5,420 nucleotides of DNA from Gammaproteobacteria bacterium. GTDB lineage: Bacteria; Pseudomonadota; Gammaproteobacteria; Pseudomonadales; Pseudomonadaceae. Numbering within the stretch: the stretch's first letter is position 1; every line of letters begins with the position of its first letter. Positions 4,993 to 5,420 of this stretch are shown one piece after another. Position numbers and translations under genes: made by a program. The notes under the pieces are model-generated. The model saw nothing but the letters and a program-made list of their open reading frames with translations, was not told the origin of the DNA and searched no databases. The DNA is taken from assembly GCA_012800475.1 (NCBI GenBank), contig JAAZJF010000080.1, forward strand, positions 1 through 5,420. The letters are read 5' to 3'.

Positions 4993-5420
4993 ATGAAATT
5001 GCCGATTTATTTAGATTATTCAGCAACCACGCCTGTTGACCCAAGAGTTGCTAAGAAGATGTGTGATTGCCTCACATTGGACGGTAACTTTGGTAATGCT
5101 GCGTCACGCTCCCATGTGTATGGTTGGCGTGCTGAAGAATCTATTGAGCATGCGCGTCGTCAAGTGGCTGATTTGATCAACGCTGATCCGCGTGAAATTG
5201 TGTGGACATCTGGGGCAACAGAGTCAAACAACCTTGCTATTAAAGGTATTGCACACTTCTACGCAAGCAAGGGCAAGCATATTGTGACCTCTAAGCTTGA
5301 GCATAAAGCCGTCCTCGATACGACGCGTCAGCTTGAGCGTGAAGGTTATGAAGTCACTTACCTTGAGCCGTGTGCAGATGGCATTATTACTGTCGATATG
5401 GTCGCTGCTGCGCTACGTGA
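4993..5420 (+). CDS. iscS: Cysteine desulfurase IscS, N-terminal part (partial)
   Basis: The first 142 codons are present and the frame is open to the window edge. IscS is a PLP enzyme that takes sulfur from cysteine as a persulfide and hands it to the scaffold IscU, TusA and other acceptors. The visible part is typical of the family: MKLPIYLDYSATTPVDPRV at the start, GNAASRSH (34-41), the PLP phosphate-binding GATESNNLAIKG (74-85, with T76) and the cofactor-stacking H104 in SKLEHKAVLDT. The PLP lysine (about 206) and the catalytic cysteine loop (about 328) lie beyond the window. A strong GAGGAG ribosome binding site (4977-4982) precedes the ATG. It is the second gene of the isc operon under IscR control; iscU, iscA, hscBA and fdx are expected next (not seen). 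Confidence 0.97.
   Translation, partial: MKLPIYLDYSATTPVDPRVAKKMCDCLTLDGNFGNAASRSHVYGWRAEESIEHARRQVADLINADPREIVWTSGATESNNLAIKGIAHFYASKGKHIVTSKLEHKAVLDTTRQLEREGYEVTYLEPCADGIITVDMVAAALR

Overview
The window looks like a chromosomal segment from a gammaproteobacterium of the Pseudomonadaceae. The proteins closely resemble Pseudomonas sequences as I remember them, and the order secD-secF, glycine-zipper gene, suhB (opposite strand), trmJ, cysE, iscR, iscS is the one I recall from Pseudomonas aeruginosa. Base composition is more AT-rich than in a typical high-GC Pseudomonas, so a lower-GC branch (for example Thiopseudomonas-like) is a guess, not a demonstrated placement. No mobile element, CRISPR array, tRNA or rRNA gene is visible, and no stretch over 300 bases lacks a gene.

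Layout. Bases 1-1126 hold the last codons of secD, all of secF and a strong terminator: the end of a protein-export operon. A single gene for a small membrane-anchored glycine-zipper protein follows (1170-1709). It converges with suhB (1774-2586, minus strand), and one symmetric hairpin at 1733-1762 can stop transcription from both sides. suhB and trmJ diverge from a 164-base intergenic region that carries a suhB promoter candidate, a boxA-like element in the suhB leader and a weak trmJ promoter candidate. trmJ (tRNA 2'-O-methyltransferase) overlaps cysE (serine acetyltransferase) by 8 bases. A 145-base gap with a clear sigma70-type promoter and two tandem IscR-type operators leads into iscR and iscS, the start of the isc iron-sulfur cluster operon; iscS runs off the right edge.

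How the genes fit together. CysE makes the O-acetylserine precursor of cysteine, IscS takes sulfur from cysteine, and IscR senses Fe-S status and represses its own operon, so the right half is a cysteine-to-Fe-S module. SecD/SecF assist export through SecYEG.

The most striking observation concerns suhB. Its fold and sequence are well conserved, but the inositol-monophosphatase active site is dismantled: the metal-binding Glu, the first Asp of the DPLDGTT motif, the Thr after DG and the substrate-binding Glu are all replaced. The leader nevertheless carries a boxA-like sequence just upstream of the ribosome binding site, as expected for Nus-factor autoregulation of suhB. The gene therefore looks like a natural pseudoenzyme kept for its role in the Nus antitermination complex rather than for catalysis.
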